Of a stretch of DNA of 55,429 nt, positions 38,227 through 45,506 are shown piece after piece; positions within the stretch are counted from its first letter, which is position 1, and each line of letters opens with the position of its first letter. The notes under the pieces were generated by a model, which ran no database searches, was not told where the DNA came from, and was given only the letters and a program-made list of their open reading frames with translations. The position numbers and the translations under genes are program-made. This stretch comes from an uncultured Prochlorococcus sp. (GTDB taxonomy: Bacteria; Cyanobacteriota; Cyanobacteriia; PCC-6307; Cyanobiaceae): assembly GCA_902525585.1 (NCBI GenBank), contig CABZHQ010000010.1:1-55429 (forward strand), in the 5' to 3' direction.

Positions 38227-39012
38227 CTAAATGTCTTTGGGTTGCATTGGACCATCGAGTTTTCCATGCCTAAATTGAAATACATAGGGATCATTACTCT
38301 CTTTAAATTCATCAATTGAACCTGCCCATCTAAATTTACCCCCATAAAGCATTAAAACTTTATCTGAAGTCCTTTCTATAGTACTAAGAACATGGCTAAC
38401 CACAATAGATGATCCGCTAGCTTTATCATTTGTTTTATTAATTAAATCTTCAATTCTTGATGATGCAATTGGATCTAGGCCTGCAGTTGGTTCATCAAAA
38501 AGTAATAAAGGTTTAGTTTTTGCATTAAGAGTTTGATCAGTAATTAAAGCTCTAGCAAAGCTCACTCTTTTTTGCATGCCTCCACTTAACTCATTTGGAA
38601 GTTTATTCTCAACATTAAATAATCCTACCTCAGCTAGGCATTCACAAACTATTTCGTGAATTAAATTTTTAGATAGGTTTTTATTTCTCTTAAGGAGAAA
38701 GCCAACATTTTCTTCAATAGTTAAAGATCCTAATAAAGCGGGGTTCTGAAAAACTAGTCTTACATCAGGAGGATTATTTTGATCTAATCTCAAATATGTT
38801 TGTTTCTCACCAAATATTCTTAGTTCTCCTTTGGTAGGTAAAATTAGTCCTGCTAATATTTTTAATATGGTTGATTTACCAGAACCTGAGGGGCCAACAA
38901 TAGCTAATTTCTCTCCATCATTAAGTTCAAAATTTATTTGATTAAGCACATTAACTTCCCCCCAGCTTATTGAGAGGTTTTTTGTTTCAACTGCATGCTT
39001 TGATTTTTTCAA
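38227..39012 (-). CDS. ABC transporter ATPase (MlaF-like)
   Basis: This 261-residue nucleotide-binding subunit has Walker A in VGPSGSGKSTILKIL (about 38-52), the signature NELSGGMQKRVSFARAL, Walker B in LLLFDEPTAGLDP and the switch His in VVSHVLST. Sequence details such as LSGGMQKRV fit the MlaF/Mkl group that works with Mce proteins, and the next gene encodes one. Lipid transport across the envelope is therefore the likely role; the substrate is unknown. It starts with ATG. Confidence 0.92.
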   Translation of the reverse strand: MKKSKHAVETKNLSISWGEVNVLNQINFELNDGEKLAIVGPSGSGKSTILKILAGLILPTKGELRIFGEKQTYLRLDQNNPPDVRLVFQNPALLGSLTIEENVGFLLKRNKNLSKNLIHEIVCECLAEVGLFNVENKLPNELSGGMQKRVSFARALITDQTLNAKTKPLLLFDEPTAGLDPIASSRIEDLINKTNDKASGSSIVVSHVLSTIERTSDKVLMLYGGKFRWAGSIDEFKESNDPYVFQFRHGKLDGPMQPKDI

Positions 39013-39086
39013 AACTTATATAAAAACATATATATATTTTATTTTGCCTATTTTTAGAAATAAAAAAAGGATGTATGAATTTGATT

Positions 39087-39092
39087 TATAAT
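39087..39092 (+). promoter_or_regulatory. Candidate -10 box of yvcK
   Basis: TATAAT, the exact bacterial consensus, lies 51 bases before the yvcK ATG in the 130-base divergent gap. No clear -35 is seen. An AAGAGG purine run near 39130 is the likely ribosome-binding site. Confidence 0.4.
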
Positions 39093-39142
39093 GATTTTAT
39101 ATAGTCTAGAAATTTGGGAAAAATAATTTAAGAGGTTTTTTA

Positions 39143-40528
39143 ATGAATAAGCGTAAAAAAAGGGTAAGAAGTTACTATAAAAATTTTAAAAAGACAAATT
39201 TTGTCTTGTTAAACAAAATCTTAAGAATTTTGAGTTGGCTTTTACCAGGATTGGTAATAAAAAGATGGATGCTTACATCCGCGATAGGATTTTTGACTAC
39301 ATTATTAGGCTTAGCAATTTGGACGAATTTAAGACCGATCTATTGGCTTATTGAGATCTTTTTTGGGGTAATGACAGGTTTAACACGTATTTTGCCTGTT
39401 TCATTAATGGGACCATTGATTTTTTTTATTGGACTAATATTAATCGGGATTGGACAAAATAGAAGTATTAATTCTATTCAAAAAGCGCTTGTTCCAGAAA
39501 AAGATACATATTTAGTTGATGCATTAAGAGTTAAAAGTAAATTAAATAGAGGTCCAAACATTGTTGCAATTGGGGGCGGTACCGGTTTATCGACTTTACT
39601 GAAAGGTTTAAAAAATTACAGTAGCAATATTACAGCAATCGTAACTGTATCTGACGATGGTGGAAGTAGTGGAATTCTCAGAAAACAATTAGGCGTACAA
39701 CCACCAGGAGATATTAGAAATTGTTTGGCAGCCTTATCAAATGAAGAGCCTATTTTAACTAGATTATTTCAGTATAGATTTTCAGGAGGAAGTGGTCTGG
39801 AAGGCCATAGTTTTGGAAATCTCTTCTTATCAACTTTAACAACAATTACAGGTAGTTTAGAAAAAGCAGTTCAAGCCTCTAGCAAGGTTTTGGCGGTACA
39901 AGGTCAAGTTTTACCTGCAACTAATATTGACGTTAGGTTATGGGCAGAATTAGAAGATGGGGAAAAGATTTTTGGTGAAAGCAAGATCAGCAAATCTAAG
40001 AAATTAATTTCGAGGATTGGTTATTTCCCAGAAAATCCTTCAGCTCTTCCGAGTGCTCTTGAATCTATAAAAGAGGCTGATGTAATCGTTCTTGGCCCAG
40101 GCAGTCTATACACCTCTTTATTACCTAACCTGTTAGTACCAGAGATAGTAGATGCCTTATTAAAAAGTAATGCCCCCAAAATTTATATAAGTAATTTGAT
40201 GACTCAGCCAGGAGAAACAGATGGCCTAGATGTTTATCAACATGTCAAAGCAATAGAAAAACAATTATCAAATTTTGGAGTTAATACTCGAATTTTTAAC
40301 TCAGTTTTATCTCAGATTCAATTTGAAAAGTCTCCACTAGTAGACTACTACGAAAGTAGAGGGGCAGAGCCTGTCATATGTGATAAAGAAAAATTATTGT
40401 CTGAAGGTTATTATGTTTTGCAAGCACCATTATATTCAAAGAGAATAACCCCAACTCTTAGACATGATCCAAGAAGGTTAGCAAGAGCAGTAATGTTTAT
40501 GTATCGTAAATTAAAGAAATTAAACTAA
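39143..40528 (+). CDS. yvcK: YvcK/CofD-like nucleotide-sugar-binding protein
   Basis: This 461-residue protein belongs to the gluconeogenesis-factor family, whose characterised members bind UDP-GlcNAc and influence cell-wall and carbon metabolism. The core has [20 protein letters not shown] (about 141-160), [27 protein letters not shown] and [13 protein letters not shown]. The first 130 residues are extra compared with Bacillus YvcK: a very basic start and two or three hydrophobic segments, so the protein is probably membrane-anchored. It starts with ATG after an AGAGG box and overlaps ndhJ by four bases tail to tail. Confidence 0.9.
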   Translation: MNKRKKRVRSYYKNFKKTNFVLLNKILRILSWLLPGLVIKRWMLTSAIGFLTTLLGLAIWTNLRPIYWLIEIFFGVMTGLTRILPVSLMGPLIFFIGLILIGIGQNRSINSIQKALVPEKDTYLVDALRVKSKLNRGPNIVAIGGGTGLSTLLKGLKNYSSNITAIVTVSDDGGSSGILRKQLGVQPPGDIRNCLAALSNEEPILTRLFQYRFSGGSGLEGHSFGNLFLSTLTTITGSLEKAVQASSKVLAVQGQVLPATNIDVRLWAELEDGEKIFGESKISKSKKLISRIGYFPENPSALPSALESIKEADVIVLGPGSLYTSLLPNLLVPEIVDALLKSNAPKIYISNLMTQPGETDGLDVYQHVKAIEKQLSNFGVNTRIFNSVLSQIQFEKSPLVDYYESRGAEPVICDKEKLLSEGYYVLQAPLYSKRITPTLRHDPRRLARAVMFMYRKLKKLN

Positions 40529-41055
40529 TAAGCATCTTGAAGTTCATAAAAATCTGGTTGGATATAATCTTTTCGCAATGGCCATCCTCTCCAATCTTCG
40601 GGCATTAAGAGTCTTTTGGGATTTGGATGATCAATAAAATTTATGCCATACATATCATAAGTTTCTCTTTCTTGCCAATCGCTTCCTTTGAAAATTTCAT
40701 ACAAACTTGGGATGGATAAATCAGAATCTCTTTTTAGAAAGACTTTTAATCTTACTTCTTTAATCTTTTCGAGTTTTTGTAAATCATCAACAGTTATAAA
40801 ATGATAGAAACTCACAAGATTTTTTCCTGGCCCCTCGTCATATCCTCCTTGACATTGGAGATAGTTGAAACCGTAATTTCTTAAGGCAGATACTGCTTCA
40901 TATAATTTGTTAGGTTCCAGGGAAATGTTTTCAATTCCTATGTGATCATCAGGTAAAGATTGATTTGGAATTCCATCTTTAGACAAAGATTGGCTTATAA
41001 AGCCTTCTTTTTCTAATGAAGAATCTGAGGATTTAGCTAAATCGTCTTTTTCCAT
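40525..41055 (-). CDS. ndhJ: NAD(P)H-quinone oxidoreductase subunit J
   Basis: NdhJ is a peripheral-arm subunit of the cyanobacterial NDH-1 complex in respiration, cyclic electron flow and CO2 uptake. The 176-residue product has [19 protein letters not shown], then the 30-kDa-subunit signature [14 protein letters not shown] and [19 protein letters not shown]. The N-terminal 35 residues are acidic and variable. Its ATG shares one base with the ndhK stop (TAATG), so translation is coupled. Confidence 0.97.
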   Translation of the reverse strand: MEKDDLAKSSDSSLEKEGFISQSLSKDGIPNQSLPDDHIGIENISLEPNKLYEAVSALRNYGFNYLQCQGGYDEGPGKNLVSFYHFITVDDLQKLEKIKEVRLKVFLKRDSDLSIPSLYEIFKGSDWQERETYDMYGINFIDHPNPKRLLMPEDWRGWPLRKDYIQPDFYELQDAY

Positions 41056-41789
41056 TAATTTTCTACAGTATCAATAATTTCAGCTTTTTCGTTATTCTCA
41101 GGTAGTTCAGTTATTTTTTCTTTTTTTGAGGAAGGAATGGCGTTAGCAGAAGTTTTGTTTAGATATTGACCTGTATTTTCTGAGAAAACAAGATTCATTT
41201 CATGATCTGATGTTATGTATCTGTGGGTTTGTTCAGTTTTTGTGCGCTCTAAGATTGATTCATTACCAACTTTTTTTCTTAATTTGATTACGGCATCAAA
41301 AATTGCTTCTGGTCTTGGTGGGCATCCTGGAAGATATAAATCAACTGGAATCAATTTATCAACACCTCTTACAGCAGTTGTAGAATCTGCGCTGAACATT
41401 CCCCCTGTGATTGTGCAGGCACCCATAGCAATAACATATTTTGGTTCAGGCATTTGTTCATAAAGTCTCACTAGAGCTGGAGCCATCTTCATAGTTACTG
41501 TTCCTGCAACTATTAGCAAATCTGCTTGCCTTGGCGAGCTTCTAGGTACTAATCCAAATCTATCAAAATCAAATCTAGATCCAATTAATGCAGCAAATTC
41601 TATAAAACAACAAGCTGTTCCATACAGTAGAGGCCACAGGCTACTTAGTCTAGCCCAATTATGAAGATCGTCTAAGCTTGTCAATATAATGTTTTCGCTT
41701 AAATCTGTAGTAACTTGGGGAGCACCAAGAGGGTTGCAAGTCCCTTCTCGAATTTCTCTTATTGCTTTTGGGGATAATTGTGGATTCAA
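41055..41789 (-). CDS. ndhK: NAD(P)H-quinone oxidoreductase subunit K
   Basis: NdhK is the subunit that holds iron-sulfur cluster N2, next to the quinone site of NDH-1. The 244-residue product has [13 protein letters not shown] (the vicinal Cys pair), [19 protein letters not shown] and [15 protein letters not shown] (the remaining cluster Cys). The C-terminal 50 residues are a charged tail not needed for the fold. The gene lies between ndhC (4 bases) and ndhJ (one-base overlap), the standard C-K-J order. Confidence 0.98.
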   Translation of the reverse strand: MNPQLSPKAIREIREGTCNPLGAPQVTTDLSENIILTSLDDLHNWARLSSLWPLLYGTACCFIEFAALIGSRFDFDRFGLVPRSSPRQADLLIVAGTVTMKMAPALVRLYEQMPEPKYVIAMGACTITGGMFSADSTTAVRGVDKLIPVDLYLPGCPPRPEAIFDAVIKLRKKVGNESILERTKTEQTHRYITSDHEMNLVFSENTGQYLNKTSANAIPSSKKEKITELPENNEKAEIIDTVEN

Positions 41790-41793
41790 TTTT

Positions 41794-42156
41794 TTAACTC
41801 CATTCTAAAGCACCTTTTCTCCATGCGTATGCAAGGGCAATAACAAGTATTGCAATAAAGATTAAAGCCTCAATAAAAGCTAATAACCCTAATCTATTGA
41901 AAGCAACAGCCCAAGGATAAAGGAATACCGTCTCAACATCAAATATAACGAAAACCAAGGCAAACATGTAATAACGAATATTAAATTGAATCCATGCTCC
42001 TCCAATAGGCTCCATTCCAGATTCATATGTAAGTTTTCTTTCCCCTGTTCTGCCTTTTGGGGCTACGATGAGATTAGTAACTAGGGCTAATACTGGAACA
42101 GCTGCTGCAATGAGAAGGAAACCTAAAAAGTATTCATAGCCAGTTAATAAAAACAT
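41794..42156 (-). CDS. ndhC: NAD(P)H-quinone oxidoreductase subunit 3
   Basis: NdhC is a three-helix membrane subunit of NDH-1. The 120-residue product has helices at about 7-28, 63-84 and 92-112. Between the first two helices it carries the family loop [36 protein letters not shown] is the conserved second-helix motif. It starts with ATG and is the first gene of ndhC-K-J. The divergent rubredoxin gene is 77 bases away across two palindromes. Confidence 0.98.
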   Translation of the reverse strand: MFLLTGYEYFLGFLLIAAAVPVLALVTNLIVAPKGRTGERKLTYESGMEPIGGAWIQFNIRYYMFALVFVIFDVETVFLYPWAVAFNRLGLLAFIEALIFIAILVIALAYAWRKGALEWS

Positions 42157-42184
42157 CTTAAAAAATTAATTTTGAATAAAAGTC

Positions 42185-42222
42185 GCTTAATTAAGCAAAA
42201 TCTTTTAAAGTTCTTAAAGAAC
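42185..42222. promoter_or_regulatory. Two palindromes between ndhC and the rubredoxin gene
   Basis: GCTTAATTAAGC (42185-42196) and GTTCTT-A-AAGAAC (42210-42222) are both perfect inverted repeats. They lie 13 bases apart within the 77-base gap that must carry promoters for both operons. The second ends 11 bases before the rubredoxin GTG. They are candidate operator sites; no known regulator consensus is recognised. Confidence 0.4.
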
Positions 42223-42233
42223 AATAATAAACC

Positions 42234-42662
42234 GTGAGTGAAAACATTCAACCAGCCTCTGAGGAAAACAAAATAGTTGAAGACTTTGAGAAAGAAAAAC
42301 TTTCTGATAATTCCTCAGGAGTAAATGTTGAACAGCCTACTCCTAATCTAGAACAAAATAGATTCGAATGTAGAAGTTGTGGATATATTTATGATCCGTC
42401 TGAAGGAAATAAAAAATTAAAAATACCCAAAAATACTCCTTTTTCAGAGTTGGATGGGAATACATTCGCTTGCCCTGTTTGTCGAGCTGGTAAAAATTTT
42501 TATAAGGATATAGGTCCTAAATCTAAACCTAGTGGTTTTGAAGAAAATTTAGTTTATGGATTTGGTTTTAATAGTTTACCTCCTGGACAAAAAAACATAT
42601 TGATTTTTGGAGGGCTGGCGTTTGCTGCTGCTATGTTCCTTTCTTTGTACTCTTTGCATTAA
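42234..42662 (+). CDS. rub: Membrane-anchored rubredoxin
   Basis: This 142-residue protein has an acidic N-terminal extension (about 1-40). A rubredoxin domain follows with FECRSCGYIYDPSEG and FACPVCRAGKNFY, whose two C-x2-C pairs bind one iron. A C-terminal membrane helix is at about 120-138 (ILIFGGLAFAAAMFLSLYSL). The cyanobacterial RubA of this type is needed for photosystem II, and earlier for photosystem I, assembly. The start is GTG. It is followed 9 bases later by ycf48 and then psbEFLJ, a conserved photosystem II assembly cluster. Confidence 0.95.
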   Translation: MSENIQPASEENKIVEDFEKEKLSDNSSGVNVEQPTPNLEQNRFECRSCGYIYDPSEGNKKLKIPKNTPFSELDGNTFACPVCRAGKNFYKDIGPKSKPSGFEENLVYGFGFNSLPPGQKNILIFGGLAFAAAMFLSLYSLH

Positions 42663-42671
42663 TATATATAA

Positions 42672-43688
42672 ATGAAAAAAATTATTACTATTATTCCCAA
42701 TCTCCTTTTATCAGTTTTTATTTGTTTTGTATTGAGCAGTTGTTCATCTACAGGAGTAAAGATGAGTGATAGCAGCCCTTGGAAAACAATTCAGTTTGAG
42801 GACCAGGCCAATGCTTTAGATGTTGATTTTATAGACGATAAAAATGGATTTTTAGTTGGTTCTAATAGACTCATCATGGAATCTAATGATGGAGGAGAAA
42901 CTTGGGAAAAAAGAAATTTAGATTTACCAAGTGAAGAGAACTTTCGTCTCCTAGATATTGATTTTAACGGTGAAGAGGGATGGTTAATAGGACAGCCTTC
43001 ATTAGTGATGCATACACTCGATGCAGGAAAGAATTGGACACGTTTATCTCTAGGAAACAAATTACCAGGTCAACCATTTCTAATAACAACTGTTGATGCT
43101 GGTGTTGCAGAATTGGCTACCACTGCAGGTGCTATTTATGAAACATCAGATAGTGGTGAATCATGGAATGCAAAAGTTGTAGATGCATCTGGTTCTGGAG
43201 GCGTAAGAGATTTAAGAAGAACTAATAAAGGAGATTATGTCAGTGTTAGTAGTTTAGGTAATTTCTTTTCTACGTTGGAAAAGGATAGTGATACATGGAT
43301 AGCTCATCAAAGAGCCAGTAGCAAAAGAGTTCAAAGTATTGGTTTTAATCCAGAAGGAAGTTTATGGATGCTTTCTAGAGGAGCAGAAATTAGATTTAAT
43401 GAAGACACTAGTGATCTAGAAAATTGGTCAAAGCCTATTATCCCAATTCTTAATGGATACAATTATCTAGACATGGGATGGGATCCAAATGGTAATATAT
43501 GGGCCGGCGGGGGAAATGGAACCCTAATAGTAAGTAAAGATCAAGGTAAAACTTGGAATAAAGACCCTATTGCTTCAGAATTGCCAACAAACTACATTAA
43601 AATAGTTTTTCTTGATAAAGAGGCTTTAGACAATAAAAAAGGATTTGTACTTGGCGAGCGTGGTTATATCCTTAAATGGAATAGTTAA
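42672..43688 (+). CDS. ycf48: Photosystem II assembly factor Ycf48 (HCF136)
   Basis: Ycf48 is a seven-bladed propeller that binds early D1 and is needed to build and repair photosystem II reaction centres. The 338-residue product has a lipoprotein signal, with the lipobox at VLSSCSSTG (about 20-28). Repeated blade motifs follow, such as [40 protein letters not shown] and [13 protein letters not shown]. The length is normal. It starts with ATG 9 bases after the rubredoxin stop and precedes psbE by about 135 bases. Confidence 0.97.
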   Translation: MKKIITIIPNLLLSVFICFVLSSCSSTGVKMSDSSPWKTIQFEDQANALDVDFIDDKNGFLVGSNRLIMESNDGGETWEKRNLDLPSEENFRLLDIDFNGEEGWLIGQPSLVMHTLDAGKNWTRLSLGNKLPGQPFLITTVDAGVAELATTAGAIYETSDSGESWNAKVVDASGSGGVRDLRRTNKGDYVSVSSLGNFFSTLEKDSDTWIAHQRASSKRVQSIGFNPEGSLWMLSRGAEIRFNEDTSDLENWSKPIIPILNGYNYLDMGWDPNGNIWAGGGNGTLIVSKDQGKTWNKDPIASELPTNYIKIVFLDKEALDNKKGFVLGERGYILKWNS

Positions 43689-43823
43689 TTTGAATAACTT
43701 TAGTTAATAGTAAAAAAAAAATTAATTTTTGAAATATTTAGCAACTGTCTGTAACCAACCTGTTAATTTCTTCGCGAACTTATGATTTAACACTGTAAGA
43801 TCATAGGGTAAACATTTGTGATT

Positions 43824-44072
43824 ATGGCCGCAGGTTCAACGGGTGAACGCCCATTCTTTGAAATAATCACCAGTATTAGATACTGGATTATTCATGCAGT
43901 AACATTACCAGCTATCTTTATAGCAGGCTTCTTATTTGTATATACAGGCTTAGCCTACGATGCTTTCGGAACTCCTCGTCCAGATAGTTATTTCCAATCA
44001 TCTGAATCTAAAGCACCTGTCGTAACACAAAGATATGAAGCTAAATCTCAACTAGATTTAAGAACAAAATAA
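43824..44072 (+). CDS. psbE: Cytochrome b559 subunit alpha
   Basis: PsbE is the alpha subunit of cytochrome b559 and shares the haem with PsbF in the photosystem II core. The product is 82 residues from the ATG at 43824 ([20 protein letters not shown]); an in-frame GTG at 43818 would add only two residues. The haem His is in [13 protein letters not shown], at the start of the single helix. [10 protein letters not shown] lies on the lumenal side. TAAGAT at 43796-43801 is a possible -10, so psbEFLJ may have its own promoter. Confidence 0.98.
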
Positions 44073-44074
44073 CA

Positions 44075-44221
44075 ATGACTAATTCTCAAGCTCCAATGCA
44101 GGCTGCGGAAGTCCGCGTCTATCCTATATTTACTGTCCGGTGGCTAGCGGTTCACGCTCTAGCTATCCCATCAGTATTCTTTTTAGGCTCTATTGCTGCT
44201 ATGCAATTCGTAGCCCGATAA
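44075..44221 (+). CDS. psbF: Cytochrome b559 subunit beta
   Basis: PsbF is the 48-residue partner of PsbE. It has a short polar start ([19 protein letters not shown]) and a single helix [20 protein letters not shown] that carries the haem-ligand His (about residue 27). It ends IAAMQFVAR, as in the family. The gene starts with ATG 2 bases after psbE and precedes psbL by 11 bases. It is too short for most ORF thresholds. Confidence 0.97.
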
Positions 44222-44232
44222 ATTTAACTATC

Positions 44233-44352
44233 ATGCAAGTAAACGAAAATCCTAACAAAGTTCCAGTTGAACTTAATCGTACAAGCCTTTATTTAGGCTT
44301 ATTATCAGTTTTTGTATTGGGAATTTTATTTTCCAGTTACTTTTTCAATTAA
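44233..44352 (+). CDS. psbL: Photosystem II reaction center protein L
   Basis: PsbL is a 39-residue single-helix subunit at the monomer interface of photosystem II, important for the QA site and dimer stability. The product starts [20 protein letters not shown] and ends in the helix [18 protein letters not shown], both highly conserved. It starts with ATG. Its place between psbF and psbJ is the standard order. Confidence 0.97.
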
Positions 44353-44361
44353 ATTAAAATC

Positions 44362-44559
44362 ATGAGTAAATTAAAAGGACCTGATGGAAGAATTCCAGAT
44401 AGACTTCCCGACGGTAGACCAGCAGTTGCATGGGAAAGAAGATGGACTGAAGGAACTCTTCCTCTATGGCTTGTTGCTACAGCAGGTGGAATTGCAGTTA
44501 TCTTCGTTTTGGGAATATTCTTCTATGGCTCATATCAAGGGGTTGGAGCTGGAGGTTAA
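44362..44559 (+). CDS. psbJ: Photosystem II reaction center protein J
   Basis: PsbJ is a single-helix subunit close to cytochrome b559 that affects plastoquinone exchange and assembly. This 65-residue form has a 28-residue soluble extension ([20 protein letters not shown]), then the family part [20 protein letters not shown] and [15 protein letters not shown]. The extended N-terminus is typical of marine picocyanobacteria. It ends the psbEFLJ operon, 43 bases before the convergent mtnP stop; I see no clear terminator there. Confidence 0.96.
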   Translation: MSKLKGPDGRIPDRLPDGRPAVAWERRWTEGTLPLWLVATAGGIAVIFVLGIFFYGSYQGVGAGG

Positions 44560-44602
44560 CAAATCCTTAACTTGACCTGATAATCACTTATATCAAATAA
44601 GC

Positions 44603-45496
44603 CTAATAAGAATCAGTAAATATCCTTAGTTTCTCTTTTGTAGAGCTTGGGATATTTTCTTTTTGGGTTATCAATCCATCTTTTAATGAAAAATGAGACT
44701 TACTTTTTGGTCTTTCTTCTTCAATTAATTTAGCTACTTCAAATATTATTTTATTAGCCACTTCAGTATTTGATCTAAGATTATCCAAAACCATCTCTAC
44801 GGAAACTTCTTGATGAGTTTGATGCCAGCAATCATAATCAGTAACCATAGATAAGGAGGAGTAAGCTATTTCAGCTTCTTTAGCTAATCTTGCTTCTGTG
44901 TGGTTCGTCATTCCAATTATTGAACATCCCCAACTTCTATATAAATTAGATTCTGCTCTAGTTGAGAAAGCGGGACCTTCCATTGCTAGATAGGTACCCC
45001 CTCTATGCAATTGTCTACCGCCAGGAATATTTTTTTCTCCGATTTCACTTAATATACGTGATAAATTTGTGCAGAAGGGATCCCCCATAGTTACGTGAGC
45101 AACAGCTCCCTCATTAAAAAAGGTTGCAGGTCTATTTTTTGTCCGATCTATAAATTGATCTGGAACTACTATATCAAGTGGCCTTATTTGTTCTTGTAAT
45201 GAACCCACTGCTGATGGGGCAATAATCCATCTTACTCCTATTGATCTTAGAGCCCAAATATTAGCTTTGTAAGGGATTTCTGAAGGATTTAAACTATGTG
45301 TTCTGCCATGTCTAGGAATGAATGCTATCTCTAGGTTTCCAAGATTGTATACTTTTATTGAATCAGAAGGTTTACCATAGGGAGTATTGATTTCTAGTTC
45401 TCTTAAGTAATCTATTTGATCCATTGAATAAAATCCACTTCCACCAATCACTCCTAATCTTGATTTTTCAATTGGTAATAAATGTTCTTTATTCAT
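44603..45496 (-). CDS. mtnP: S-methyl-5'-thioadenosine phosphorylase
   Basis: MtnP splits methylthioadenosine, a by-product of polyamine synthesis, into adenine and methylthioribose-1-phosphate. The 297-residue product has LGVIGGSGFYSM (about 14-25), FIPRHGRTHSLNPSEIPYKA (about 74-93) and NIWALRSIGVRWIIAPSAVG. The purine-site segment is AMEGPAFSTRAESNLYRSWG, followed by IIGMTNHTEARLAKEAEI. The length is normal. It starts with ATG only ten bases from the divergent selD-fusion start. Confidence 0.95.
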   Translation of the reverse strand: MNKEHLLPIEKSRLGVIGGSGFYSMDQIDYLRELEINTPYGKPSDSIKVYNLGNLEIAFIPRHGRTHSLNPSEIPYKANIWALRSIGVRWIIAPSAVGSLQEQIRPLDIVVPDQFIDRTKNRPATFFNEGAVAHVTMGDPFCTNLSRILSEIGEKNIPGGRQLHRGGTYLAMEGPAFSTRAESNLYRSWGCSIIGMTNHTEARLAKEAEIAYSSLSMVTDYDCWHQTHQEVSVEMVLDNLRSNTEVANKIIFEVAKLIEEERPKSKSHFSLKDGLITQKENIPSSTKEKLRIFTDSY

Positions 45497-45506
45497 AGTG
45501 ATGTAA

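Noticed and set aside
44384..44575. A second open frame across psbJ
   Set aside because: It overlaps psbJ in another frame, and psbJ is a certain family member. This is a shadow frame.
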